DNA from: Thermodesulfatator sp.
GTDB lineage: Bacteria; Desulfobacterota; Dissulfuribacteria; Dissulfuribacterales; QOAL01
Direction of reading: 5' to 3'
DNA length: 5,837 nucleotides
Assembly: GCA_003978135.1 (NCBI GenBank)
Contig: QOAL01000061.1
Coordinates: 1-5,837, forward strand
Shown here: one piece after another, positions 1-5,837 of the stretch
Layout of the letters: each line of letters opens with the position of its first letter
Numbering within the stretch: position 1 is the first letter of the stretch
The notes under the pieces: model-generated
Told to the model about the DNA's origin: nothing
Seen by the model: the letters and a program-made list of their open reading frames with translations, nothing else
The model's database searches: none
Made by a program: the position numbers and the translations under genes

Positions 1-128
1 GTTTCGAGGAGTACGGTATCAGCCATGAAAATCTCTTTGTCGGCAAAGACCTTTCTGGCTCTGTAGGCCTGTCCAGGATCATCTTGAGTGAGGAGGCGGA
101 TGATGATATTGGTGTCAACCCCGGTCAT
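1..128 (-). CDS. vapC: VapC-type PIN-domain toxin, 3' end outside window (partial)
   Basis: This is the N-terminal 42 codons of a PIN-domain endoribonuclease toxin; the rest lies beyond the left edge. The protein begins MTGVDTNIIIRLLTQDD, the hallmark first strand of VapC toxins, in which Asp5 (GVDTN) is the first metal-binding acidic residue. It ends in the window at ADTVLLE, where Glu42 matches the second conserved acidic residue of the family. VapC proteins cleave RNA, often tRNA, when released from their antitoxin. The ATG (126-128) overlaps the end of the antitoxin gene by 14 nt and is preceded by GGAGAG at 7 nt spacing, so the pair is translationally coupled. This gene is too short within the window to be found by ORF length. 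The PIN family is clear. The exact RNA target cannot be told from this fragment. Confidence 0.86.
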   Translation of the reverse strand, partial: MTGVDTNIIIRLLTQDDPGQAYRARKVFADKEIFMADTVLLE

Positions 129-378
129 GAAGCAGCTCTCCGGCGGCCCTGGCAATGGCTTCGTTCATCTCCTCAATAGTCTTTGCCGGTCCATGGTACT
201 GAAGACAACCGGAAACATCTTTCAGCTCGGTTGGTGGAAAAGGGCTCACCGGTTTCAAAAGAATGCCCTCCTCGGTATCAATAGCCTCGAATTTTTGCCC
301 TGGCTGCCACCTATGTGCCTGTCGTATACGGCTGGGTATGATGATTTGTCCTTTACTTGAAAGAATGGTTGTGGTCAT
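115..378 (-). CDS. vapB: VapB-type antitoxin with AbrB/SpoVT DNA-binding domain
   Basis: An 87-aa antitoxin expected to neutralise the PIN toxin encoded next to it and to repress their shared promoter. Residues 1-45 (MTTTILSSKGQIIIPSRIR, then PGQKFEAIDTEEGILLKPV) are a swapped-hairpin AbrB/MazE/SpoVT domain, with the typical SSKGQIIIP strand and the G-ILLKP ending. Residues 50-87 (ELKDVSGCLQ, then KTIEEMNEAIARA) match the C-terminal toxin-wrapping tail common in VapB proteins of this type. The frame is open further upstream to an ATG at 465. That start would place the -10 and -35 elements inside the gene and add 29 residues outside the AbrB fold, so the ATG at 376-378 is preferred. Its ribosome binding site is modest (AAGAG). 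The stop lies within the toxin start region, giving a 14-nt overlap typical of toxin-antitoxin operons. Confidence 0.88.
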   Translation of the reverse strand: MTTTILSSKGQIIIPSRIRQAHRWQPGQKFEAIDTEEGILLKPVSPFPPTELKDVSGCLQYHGPAKTIEEMNEAIARAAGELLHDRG

Positions 379-409
379 GAAATCAGCTCTTGTAAGACAA
401 GGTAAGAAT

Positions 410-438
410 ACTATATGCTCGTTGATATGAGATGTCAA
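410..438 (-). promoter_or_regulatory. Sigma70-type promoter of the vapBC operon
   Basis: Read on the minus strand, a perfect -35 box TTGACA (433-438) is separated by exactly 17 bp from TATAGT (410-415), a five-of-six match to the -10 consensus. The predicted transcription start is near 403, giving a leader of about 25 nt before the preferred vapB ATG. This is the best promoter in the window, and its position independently supports the shorter antitoxin start. Confidence 0.75.
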
Positions 439-466
439 TGATCCGGACAAACATGATCCGGACAAA
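438..466 (-). repeat. Two tandem 14-bp repeats upstream of the vapBC -35 box (candidate operator)
   Basis: The 14-mer ATGATCCGGACAAA occurs at 438-451 and again at 453-466, a perfect direct repeat with a 15-bp period. Each copy has the palindromic core TCCGGA. The first copy touches the -35 hexamer of the vapBC promoter. VapB/VapBC complexes usually bind repeats at their own promoter, so an autoregulatory operator is a reasonable inference. The repeat itself is certain; its role is not shown. Confidence 0.6.
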
Positions 467-744
467 TACCATCTGCTCAGAAGAGGAGCTGTTAGTGATA
501 TCTGCTCTTCAACACTTCATGTTCTGCCTCAGGCAGTTTGCTCTTATTCATGTTGATTATGGATGGTGAAAAAACCTGTTCAAGGCCGAAGGGCCTATGA
601 TGCACCGGCGGGTGAATGAGGCAGGAGGTGAATCAAGAAAAATATTCGGGTTGATTTCAGCCTCCACATAATGTCATTCCGGCTTAGACTAAAATCATGA
701 CGGATATGGAAGTAAATATTGTTCCTATGTGACGGAGAAAAATC
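467..744. other. Intergenic region between vapBC operon and rhodanese-ferritin gene, no gene found
   Basis: No ORF here has a credible length, ribosome binding site or recognisable protein sequence on either strand. The region holds a small hairpin at 583-596 (stem AGGCC/GGCCT, loop of 4). It also holds an 8-bp direct repeat ATCTGCTC at 471-478 and 500-507. TAAAAT at 690-695 could serve as a -10 element for the downstream gene, but it has no matching -35 box at standard spacing. The promoter of the downstream + strand gene presumably lies here, unidentified. Confidence 0.5.
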
Positions 745-1584
745 ATGAAATCTGAGACAGTAAAGGATACCACTGCGGAAAAGCTAAAAAAATATATGGC
801 AGAGCACCATGAGAAAAGTTATGTCCTGGTTGATGTCAGAGAACCCAAGGAATATGGTCAGGCGCATATTCCAGGGGCAGTGTTGATTCCACTGAAAGAG
901 GTTGAAACCGGCATAATAGATTTGGCAGACAAGGAAAAAGACCTGATTTTCTACTGTCGGAGCGGAAGGCGTTCTAAGATTGCCGGAAACCTTGTGGCAG
1001 ATCTTGGAATTCCTGCCAGAAATATCTTTAACCTCAAAGGGGGCATATTATCCTGGCAGGGGAAAAGTCTCCCTGGATTTCCCAGGATAAACCTGTTCTC
1101 AGCCGATGCTGATGCATTTTCTGCACTGGCAAGGGCCTTGGAACTGGAAAAGGGGACTGAGCAATTCTACATTGCCTGTGCCCGTTATTTGGAGGACAGG
1201 AGGCTGTCAGCCGAGGCCAGAACCCTGGCTGATTTTGAGGTTGTTCATGCCAGGGTGATTTACAGGTGCATGAAGAGGCTGAAACCGGATATCCAAGGCT
1301 TTGATGAGATATTTGAAGAGGCCTCTGATAACATCATGGAAGGAGGGATTGCCGTATCCGAAGCAGTGGCGAAGCTCATGCACATGGAAGGCGAGCCCTG
1401 CACCAACTTTTCAGAGATGGCACTGGAGATTGAATTTGCCGCCTATGACCTGTACAAAAACCTCGCAGCCGGAACGAAAGATGCTGAAATCATCAGGACA
1501 ATGTTGATGCTGTGCGAACAGGAAAAGGGGCATATCAGGATTATTGCCCACATGCTTTCGGAATGCCTAAGGATGGAAGATTAA
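745..1584 (+). CDS. Rhodanese domain fused to rubrerythrin-like ferritin domain
   Basis: A 279-aa cytoplasmic two-domain protein with no signal peptide or membrane segment. Residues 1-112 are a single rhodanese (sulfurtransferase) domain: VLVDVREPKEY (27-37), HIPGA (41-45), the active-site loop CRSGRRS with catalytic Cys71, and the closing LKGGILSW (97-104). Residues 120-279 form a four-helix ferritin-like domain with diiron ligand pattern: Glu135 in ELEKGTEQFY, Glu165-x-x-His168, Glu230 in LEIEFAAYDLY, and Glu260-x-x-His263. The two halves repeat with a constant 95-residue offset. The CxxC pairs of a rubredoxin domain are absent, so this is not a classical rubrerythrin. A plausible role is persulfide handling coupled to peroxide or iron chemistry, but the substrate is unknown. 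The ATG has GGAG (734-737) at 7 nt spacing. The 116-nt gap to pstS suggests a separate unit, though read-through is possible. Confidence 0.9.
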   Translation: MKSETVKDTTAEKLKKYMAEHHEKSYVLVDVREPKEYGQAHIPGAVLIPLKEVETGIIDLADKEKDLIFYCRSGRRSKIAGNLVADLGIPARNIFNLKGGILSWQGKSLPGFPRINLFSADADAFSALARALELEKGTEQFYIACARYLEDRRLSAEARTLADFEVVHARVIYRCMKRLKPDIQGFDEIFEEASDNIMEGGIAVSEAVAKLMHMEGEPCTNFSEMALEIEFAAYDLYKNLAAGTKDAEIIRTMLMLCEQEKGHIRIIAHMLSECLRMED

Positions 1585-1646
1585 GAAAATAAGGGCTGAA
1601 GGCTGAAACATTGCATATGATCATGATATCTGAAAATACATCTGAC

Positions 1647-1665
1647 CAAGGGGCTGTTCCCCTTG
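1647..1665 (+). promoter_or_regulatory. Perfect hairpin in the pstS leader
   Basis: CAAGGGG (1647-1653) and CCCCTTG (1659-1665) form a perfect 7-bp stem closed by the loop CTGTT. No T-tract follows on either strand, so it is not a standard intrinsic terminator. It ends 35 nt before the pstS ATG. It may stabilise the pstS message, attenuate read-through from the upstream gene, or be incidental. The structure is clear; the function is not. Confidence 0.45.
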
Positions 1666-1685
1666 AAGCGTGCAAGATTACCAAA

Positions 1686-1691
1686 AAGGAG
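1686..1691 (+). promoter_or_regulatory. Ribosome binding site deciding the pstS start
   Basis: AAGGAG, a near-perfect Shine-Dalgarno sequence, lies 9 nt before the ATG at 1701. It selects this start over the in-frame ATG at 1611, which would put 30 polar residues ahead of the signal peptide. Confidence 0.85.
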
Positions 1692-1700
1692 TGGCGTATT

Positions 1701-2759
1701 ATGAGGCTGAAGCTTTTTTCCATAATGTGTTTTTTGTTTTTGTCCCTTTTGACAGCGCGACCATTCATTGTTCAGGCAGAGGGAGTCAAGGCGATTTCCG
1801 GTGCAGGAGCGACGTTTCCATATCCTGTCTATGCCAAGTGGGCAGCAGCATATTACAAGCTCACCGGTATAAAGATGAACTATCAGTCAATTGGCTCTGG
1901 TGGAGGGATAAAACAGATTAAGGCAGGAACAGTGGATTTTGGCGCATCAGATGCCCCCTTGAAACCGTCAGATCTCAATAATGCCGGCCTTATGCAGTTT
2001 CCCATGATAATGGGTGGTGTGGTGCCTGTTGTGAATTTGAGGGGAATAAAGCCTGGACAGATAAGGCTGAGTAACGAACTCATGGCAGACATCTATCTCG
2101 GTAAGGTAAAAAAATGGAACGACAAGAGAATAGCTGATGAAAATCCGGGACTTGGACTTCCTGCCAGGAATATAATTGTAGTGCACAGGGCAGATGGATC
2201 AGGAACCACATGGATCTTTACCAACTATCTTTCCAAGGTCAGCAAGGCCTGGAAGGAAAAGGTAGGCTGTGCCAAGGCAGTTGCCTGGCCTGCTGGAATA
2301 GGAGGAAAGGGAAATGAGGGCGTAGCTTCTTATGTGAGACGTCTCCCCGGCAGTATTGGCTACGTGGAATATGCCTATGCCCTTCAGAACAAGCTCACCT
2401 ATATAAAATTAAAGAACAGGGCAGGAAGCTTTGTGGCCCCTGAGAGCAAGACCTTTCAGGCAGCGGCAGCCAATGCGGACTGGGAGCATTCAGAAGGATT
2501 CTATGTGGTCCTAACTGATCAGCCAGGGAAAGATAGCTGGCCCATCACTGGTGCAAGCTTCATACTCATGCACAAAGTGCAGAAGAAACCTGGAACAGCC
2601 CGTGCAGTGCTGAAATTTTTTGACTGGTGTTACCGAAACGGGAAGAAAATGGCTGAGGAACTGGGCTATGTCCCAATGCCAGGGAAGGTAATCACACTGG
2701 TGGAAGAGGCATGGAAAAGCCAGATAAAGGACAGTTCCGGCCAACCTGTCTGGCCATAG
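1701..2759 (+). CDS. pstS: Periplasmic phosphate-binding protein PstS
   Basis: A 352-aa substrate-binding protein of the Pst phosphate importer. Residues 1-26 form a Sec signal peptide (MRLK, hydrophobic core, cleavage after VQA). Cys10 is not in a lipobox, so the mature protein should be free in the periplasm. The phosphate pocket is intact by comparison with E. coli PstS: GAGATFP (34-40, Thr38 and Phe39), IGSGGG (64-69, Ser66), DFGASDAPL (79-87, Asp84) and HRADGSGTT (162-170, Arg163, Asp165, Ser167, Gly168, Thr169). GYVEYAYA (220-227), FFDW (306-309) and IKDSSGQP (342-349) are further family hallmarks. The frame extends upstream to an ATG at 1611. The start at 1701 is chosen because it has AAGGAG (1686-1691) at 9 nt spacing and directly begins the signal peptide. 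It leads the pst operon, with pstC 88 nt downstream. Confidence 0.97.
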   Translation: MRLKLFSIMCFLFLSLLTARPFIVQAEGVKAISGAGATFPYPVYAKWAAAYYKLTGIKMNYQSIGSGGGIKQIKAGTVDFGASDAPLKPSDLNNAGLMQFPMIMGGVVPVVNLRGIKPGQIRLSNELMADIYLGKVKKWNDKRIADENPGLGLPARNIIVVHRADGSGTTWIFTNYLSKVSKAWKEKVGCAKAVAWPAGIGGKGNEGVASYVRRLPGSIGYVEYAYALQNKLTYIKLKNRAGSFVAPESKTFQAAAANADWEHSEGFYVVLTDQPGKDSWPITGASFILMHKVQKKPGTARAVLKFFDWCYRNGKKMAEELGYVPMPGKVITLVEEAWKSQIKDSSGQPVWP

Positions 2760-2794
2760 ATGGCAGGGCGCTTTGTGTAAACCCCGGGCCGGAT

Positions 2795-2851
2795 ATGAGG
2801 AATATTAAACAGCATGGTGCTGGGTCGGCAAAGATCCAGATAGAAATATGA
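2795..2851 (+). CDS. Possible 18-codon leader ORF overlapping the pstC start
   Basis: In the 88-nt pstS-pstC gap, an ATG at 2795 opens an 18-residue frame ([18 protein letters not shown]). Its TGA (2849-2851) overlaps the pstC ATG (2848-2850) in the arrangement ATGA, the same junction used between pstC and pstA. pstC has no good Shine-Dalgarno of its own, so coupling through this short frame is possible. Its own ribosome binding site is weak (GGGCCGGAT directly before the ATG). Short frames like this arise by chance, so it is tentative. Confidence 0.25.
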   Translation: MRNIKQHGAGSAKIQIEI

Positions 2852-3828
2852 ATTCAACGCAAAAAGCCAAGGGGGCCCATCCGGTAAAGGCAGGATGGAT
2901 TGGCCAGATTGCAGATGCGGTATTTACCAATCTGACCAGGATATGCGCCATTCTGGTCCTCCTCATCATACTTGCCATGATGGTCTCCCTTTTCATTGGG
3001 GCATGGCCTGCCTTTAAAAAGTTCGGCCTTTCCTTTTTGGTAAGTTCTGAATGGAATCCTGTTACAGAAGATTTCGGCGCCTTTGTTGCCATTTACGGAA
3101 CCCTGGTGACTTCTGTAATAGCAATGTTGATTGGTGTGCCTGTCAGCTTCGGCATTGCCATTTTCATCACCGAACTGTGTCCTGTATGGCTTAAAAGGCC
3201 TGTGTCAACTGCTATTGAGCTTCTAGCAGCAATACCAAGCATAATATACGGCATGTGGGGCCTGTTTGTATTTGCCCCCTTTTTTGCAGATCACATAGAA
3301 CCATGGATTTCAGATAACCTGGGACAGATTCCACTTATAGGCGAACTTTTTTCCGGCCCTCCGCTGGGAATCGGGCTGCTTACTGCTGGTATTATCCTGG
3401 GCATCATGGTGATACCGTTTATGGCTTCTGTCTTCAGGGATCTTTTTGAGGTAGTGCCCCCGGTGCTCAAGGAGTCTGCTTACGGCATTGGGGCAACCAC
3501 ATGGGAGGTGATCAAGAAAATAGTCCTTCCCTATACCAAAATAGGAGTCGTGGGCGGAACCATGCTTGGGCTTGGAAGGGCACTTGGTGAAACCATGGCC
3601 GTTACATTCGTTATTGGAAACGCAGACAGGCTAGAAACATCGCTTTTGATGCCTGGCAACACCATATCTTCCAGCCTTGCAAACCAGTTCACAGAGGCGG
3701 TGGGCGAGATGTATACCTCATCTCTCATAGCCCTGGGCCTTATCCTGTTTTTTATCACCTTTGTGGTGCTTTCCATAGCTAAGTTTTTTCTTGTCCGCCT
3801 GACCATGAGGGAGGGGACCAGGACATGA
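2848..3828 (+). CDS. pstC: Phosphate ABC transporter permease PstC
   Basis: A 326-aa inner-membrane permease that pairs with PstA to form the phosphate channel. About six hydrophobic segments are visible, near residues 31-52, 80-108, 122-148, 172-198, 232-256 and 292-316. Family hallmarks are [12 protein letters not shown] (68-79), the [18 protein letters not shown] stretch (127-144), the cytoplasmic EAA-type loop starting [20 protein letters not shown] (209-228), [18 protein letters not shown] (241-258) and [14 protein letters not shown] (268-281). These agree closely with E. coli PstC. The length is normal for the family. The ATG at 2848 is the only standard start after the in-frame stop at 2806. 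It lacks a clear Shine-Dalgarno sequence, which is odd for an operon member. The stop overlaps the pstA start by 4 nt. Confidence 0.96.
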   Translation: MNSTQKAKGAHPVKAGWIGQIADAVFTNLTRICAILVLLIILAMMVSLFIGAWPAFKKFGLSFLVSSEWNPVTEDFGAFVAIYGTLVTSVIAMLIGVPVSFGIAIFITELCPVWLKRPVSTAIELLAAIPSIIYGMWGLFVFAPFFADHIEPWISDNLGQIPLIGELFSGPPLGIGLLTAGIILGIMVIPFMASVFRDLFEVVPPVLKESAYGIGATTWEVIKKIVLPYTKIGVVGGTMLGLGRALGETMAVTFVIGNADRLETSLLMPGNTISSSLANQFTEAVGEMYTSSLIALGLILFFITFVVLSIAKFFLVRLTMREGTRT

Positions 3829-4682
3829 GCCGGATGACCAACATGGATCCAAACCTCTACAGGAAGAGAAGGGCCATAAATTTCTTGGTGCTGACAGGCT
3901 CGGTGTTCACCACACTTTTCGGGCTCTTCTGGTTGGTTTGGCTACTTGCAACTCTTTTCAGCCACGGATTTCAATACCTCGGTCTTTCAGTATTTACCCA
4001 GCCTACGCCTCCACCTGGTGATTCAGGCGGGCTGGCAAATGCCATTGTGGGCAGCATCATAATCACCCTTGTGGGTGTTCTGATAGGCGCTCCCGTGGGG
4101 GTCATGGCAGGTACATTTCTTTCAGAATATGCAATTCGTTCAAGGATCGCCCCGGTTGTACGCTTTGTTAACGATGTGCTCTTGAGCGCTCCTTCCATCA
4201 TAATTGGCGTATTTGTATACGAAGTAGTGGTGGTTCCTATGGGGAATTTTTCCGGCTGGGCAGGTTCTCTTGCCCTTGCCCTTATTGCCCTTCCCATAAT
4301 TGTCCGCACCACAGAAGACATGCTGAAACTTGTGCCCAATACAGTGAGGGAGGCTGCCTGCGCCCTGGGTGCACCCAGGTGGAAGGTTACAGTATCAATT
4401 GTATTCAGGGCTGCCAAGGCAGGAATTTTTACAGGTATACTGTTGGCCATTGCACGCATAAGCGGAGAAACCGCACCCCTCCTATTTACTGCCCTGAACA
4501 ATCAGTTCTGGAGCAGCAGTCTCAATGAACCTGTTGCTAATCTGCCAGTGGTGATCTTCCAGTTTGCCATGAGCCCTTACGAAGACTGGCAGAACCTTGC
4601 CTGGGCAGGGGCATTTCTCATAACAATCAGCGTTCTCGTTCTGAATATCCTTGTTCGAACTTTTTTAAGGGACCGCAAATAA
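3825..4682 (+). CDS. pstA: Phosphate ABC transporter permease PstA
   Basis: A 285-aa inner-membrane permease, the second channel subunit of the Pst importer. Hydrophobic segments lie near residues 20-46, 70-98, 116-138, 143-162, 198-222 and 258-280. The EAA loop that docks on PstB is [20 protein letters not shown] (175-194), followed by [13 protein letters not shown] (211-223), both typical of Pst[13 protein letters not shown] (119-130) is the matching channel helix, and [18 protein letters not shown] (228-245) is a characteristic periplasmic stretch. The ATG overlaps the pstC stop in ATGA. A purine-rich GAGGGG lies about 8 nt upstream, inside pstC, so the two are translationally coupled. A second in-frame ATG three codons later is possible but less well placed. 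The length fits the family. Confidence 0.96.
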   Translation: MSRMTNMDPNLYRKRRAINFLVLTGSVFTTLFGLFWLVWLLATLFSHGFQYLGLSVFTQPTPPPGDSGGLANAIVGSIIITLVGVLIGAPVGVMAGTFLSEYAIRSRIAPVVRFVNDVLLSAPSIIIGVFVYEVVVVPMGNFSGWAGSLALALIALPIIVRTTEDMLKLVPNTVREAACALGAPRWKVTVSIVFRAAKAGIFTGILLAIARISGETAPLLFTALNNQFWSSSLNEPVANLPVVIFQFAMSPYEDWQNLAWAGAFLITISVLVLNILVRTFLRDRK

Positions 4683-4695
4683 TAGGGGAATCGAT

Positions 4696-5565
4696 ATGAT
4701 TCAGACGGAAAATTCACCAGGAAAAACTGGAAAAAACCTTCTTGAGAGGGGGTTTGCCACGGTTAAGAACCCGGCAGAACAGGCGGCCATTACCCTGGAC
4801 CTGTCTTCCCTTCCAGTGAAGTTAAGCATCAGGGACCTGGATTTTTTTTACGGCAGTTTTCAGGCCCTTCATTCTGTAACCATGGAAATACCGGAAAACA
4901 AGGTTACTGCCATGATTGGACCTTCCGGCTGCGGAAAGTCCACACTTATCAGGTGTTTTAACAGGATATATGAACTTTATCCTAAACAGTATGCCACAGG
5001 CCAGATTATACTGGATGGAAGAAACATCCTTTCTCCCAAGGAGGACCTGAACCTGTTGAGGGCACGTGTAGGTATGGTTTTTCAAAAGCCCACCCCCTTT
5101 CCCATGTCTGTGTACGATAATATTGCATTTGGAGTAAGATTGTACGAAAATCTTTCCAGGTCTGAAATGGATGAAAGGGTGGAATGGGCCTTGAGAAAGG
5201 CCGCCCTCTGGAAGGAGGTCAAGGACAAACTCAGACAGATAGGAACAGCGCTTTCCGGAGGGCAACAACAGAGACTCTGTATAGCAAGGGCCATTGCAGT
5301 AAAGCCGGAGATAGTTCTCCTGGATGAGCCTTGTTCAGCCCTGGACCCCATATCTACTGCCAAGGTGGAGGAACTCATTGACGAGTTGGTGGCTGATTAC
5401 ACCATTATAATCGTGACTCACAACATGCAGCAGGCAGCCAGGGTTTCTGATTTTACAGCCTTTATGTATCTGGGAAAACTCATTGAGTTTGACAGTACAG
5501 ACAAGATGTTTACCAATCCCCTGAGAAAAGAAACAGAAGATTATATTACCGGCAGATTCGGCTAA
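4696..5565 (+). CDS. pstB: Phosphate import ATP-binding protein PstB
   Basis: A 289-aa ABC ATPase that powers phosphate import and docks on the cytoplasmic loops of PstC and PstA. All motors are intact: Walker [10 protein letters not shown] (75-83), Q-loop Gln130 in [20 protein letters not shown] (125-144), signature LSGGQQQR (186-193), Walker B IVLLDEP (206-212, Glu211 catalytic), D-loop SALD (214-217) and H-loop His242 in [13 protein letters not shown]. The [18 protein letters not shown] block and the ending [16 protein letters not shown] are specific to PstB. The N-terminus is about 30-40 residues longer than in E. coli PstB (257 aa), and this extension is polar and of no known fold. The ATG is supported by AGGGGA (4684-4689) at 6 nt spacing, 13 nt after pstA. 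Confidence 0.96.
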   Translation: MIQTENSPGKTGKNLLERGFATVKNPAEQAAITLDLSSLPVKLSIRDLDFFYGSFQALHSVTMEIPENKVTAMIGPSGCGKSTLIRCFNRIYELYPKQYATGQIILDGRNILSPKEDLNLLRARVGMVFQKPTPFPMSVYDNIAFGVRLYENLSRSEMDERVEWALRKAALWKEVKDKLRQIGTALSGGQQQRLCIARAIAVKPEIVLLDEPCSALDPISTAKVEELIDELVADYTIIIVTHNMQQAARVSDFTAFMYLGKLIEFDSTDKMFTNPLRKETEDYITGRFG

Positions 5566-5586
5566 GGCAGGCAGGAGAAAAATACA

Positions 5587-5832
5587 ATGACAGGATATCA
5601 TTATACATTCCATAAACAGCTGGACAAGCTGTTGTACGAGTACGGATTGTCCGCTGAGGACATCCTGCTCCAGCTTCACAGAGAGGTCATTGACATGGAC
5701 CTGGATGATAGGGCAAAGCTGGAGATAATAGACAGGATAGGAGAGGCAAACTTTAGGGTGACTGAAGGTGCAAATGAGAGGCTTCAACTGGAAGCCTTAC
5801 TAGCAGAACTTGCGCTCCTGGCAAAGAGATAA
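5587..5832 (+). CDS. Small helical protein of unknown function after pstB
   Basis: A complete 81-aa ORF, not assigned to a family. It starts at an ATG with AGGAG (5573-5577) at 9 nt spacing, 21 nt after the pstB stop, so it is almost certainly translated as part of the pst operon. It is charged, with no signal peptide, membrane segment or cysteine, and looks wholly alpha-helical. It includes FHKQLDKLLYEYGLSAEDILL (8-28) and LEIIDRIGEANFRV (45-58), and ends with the leucine-rich LQLEALLAELALLAKR. The pattern of the first 55 residues (hydrophobic-spaced helix, a glycine near position 20, then D-x-x-x-x-N) faintly recalls the first helical hairpin of PhoU, which is usually about 220 aa and follows pstB. 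It could be a half-size PhoU-like regulator, a lineage-specific Pst accessory protein, or unrelated. AAGGGGG after the stop suggests another gene follows immediately. Confidence 0.8.
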   Translation: MTGYHYTFHKQLDKLLYEYGLSAEDILLQLHREVIDMDLDDRAKLEIIDRIGEANFRVTEGANERLQLEALLAELALLAKR

Positions 5833-5837
5833 GGGGG

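Noticed and set aside
379..465. Longer VapB starting at ATG 465
   Set aside because: The added 29 residues are encoded across the promoter elements and lie outside the AbrB fold.
571..600. Intrinsic terminator on the minus strand (hairpin 583-596 followed by a run of T)
   Set aside because: The stem is only 5 bp, the T-run begins about 9 nt after it, and no minus-strand gene lies upstream to be terminated.
697..732. 11-codon frame just before the rhodanese-ferritin gene
   Set aside because: It has no ribosome binding site and no regulatory residue pattern. Frames this short are expected by chance.
1585..1640. Pho box (PhoB site) upstream of pstS
   Set aside because: CTG repeats occur (CTGAAGG/CTGAAAC near 1596, and CTGAAAA/CTGACCA near 1631-1649), but their spacings of 7 and 12 bp do not match the 11-bp PhoB repeat and the TCA part is missing. 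TATGAT at 1616-1621 could be a -10 element, but no good -35 or Pho box accompanies it.
1611..1700. Longer PstS starting at ATG 1611
   Set aside because: It would add 30 polar residues before a clear Sec signal peptide and has no ribosome binding site. The ATG at 1701 has AAGGAG.
3971..4501. 176-codon open frame on the minus strand opposite pstA
   Set aside because: It is the antisense shadow of a well-recognised permease gene. Its translation has no recognisable domain, and it reflects codon bias in pstA.
1..5837. CRISPR arrays, tRNA or rRNA genes, insertion sequences
   Set aside because: No regularly spaced repeats, tRNA-like cloverleaf, transposase coding or terminal inverted repeats were seen on either strand.

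Overview
This window carries an almost complete high-affinity phosphate ABC importer operon, pstS-pstC-pstA-pstB (1701-5565, + strand). It is followed by a small unassigned helical protein (5587-5832) and preceded by a rhodanese/ferritin-like fusion gene (745-1584, + strand). At the left edge, on the opposite strand, lies a VapBC-type toxin-antitoxin pair. The antitoxin is complete (115-378) and the PIN-domain toxin is cut by the window boundary (1-128).

The sequence suggests a Gram-negative bacterium. PstS has a Sec signal peptide, not a lipobox, and the Pst proteins closely resemble proteobacterial ones. The single-domain rhodanese fused to a rubrerythrin-like diiron domain, the moderate GC content and the frequent AGG arginine codons fit an anaerobic or microaerophilic lineage such as the Desulfobacterota (former Deltaproteobacteria). 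That placement is inference, because the window contains no taxonomic marker gene.

Layout: (1) 1-466, minus strand: vapB-vapC operon with a well-formed sigma70-type promoter (TTGACA, 17 bp, TATAGT) and two tandem 14-bp repeats just upstream of the -35 box, plausibly an autoregulatory operator. (2) 467-744: no convincing gene, only a short hairpin and minor repeats. (3) 745-1584: rhodanese-ferritin fusion, possibly a sulfur/peroxide stress protein. (4) 1585-1700: pstS leader with a perfect 7-bp stem hairpin and no recognisable Pho box. (5) 1701-5565: pstS, an 88-nt gap, then pstC and pstA overlapping by 4 nt and pstB 13 nt later. (6) 5587-5832: an 81-aa ORF directly after pstB, where phoU often sits. 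The last bases of the window (AAGGGGG) look like a ribosome binding site for a further gene outside the window.

The four Pst proteins should work as one machine. PstS captures phosphate in the periplasm, PstC and PstA form the membrane channel, and PstB hydrolyses ATP to drive import. No phoB/phoR is present here and no full-length phoU is visible. I see no clearly new multi-gene system. The points most worth checking are the 81-aa ORF, the internally symmetric rhodanese-ferritin fusion, the repeats upstream of vapB, and the possible translational coupling in the pstS-pstC gap.
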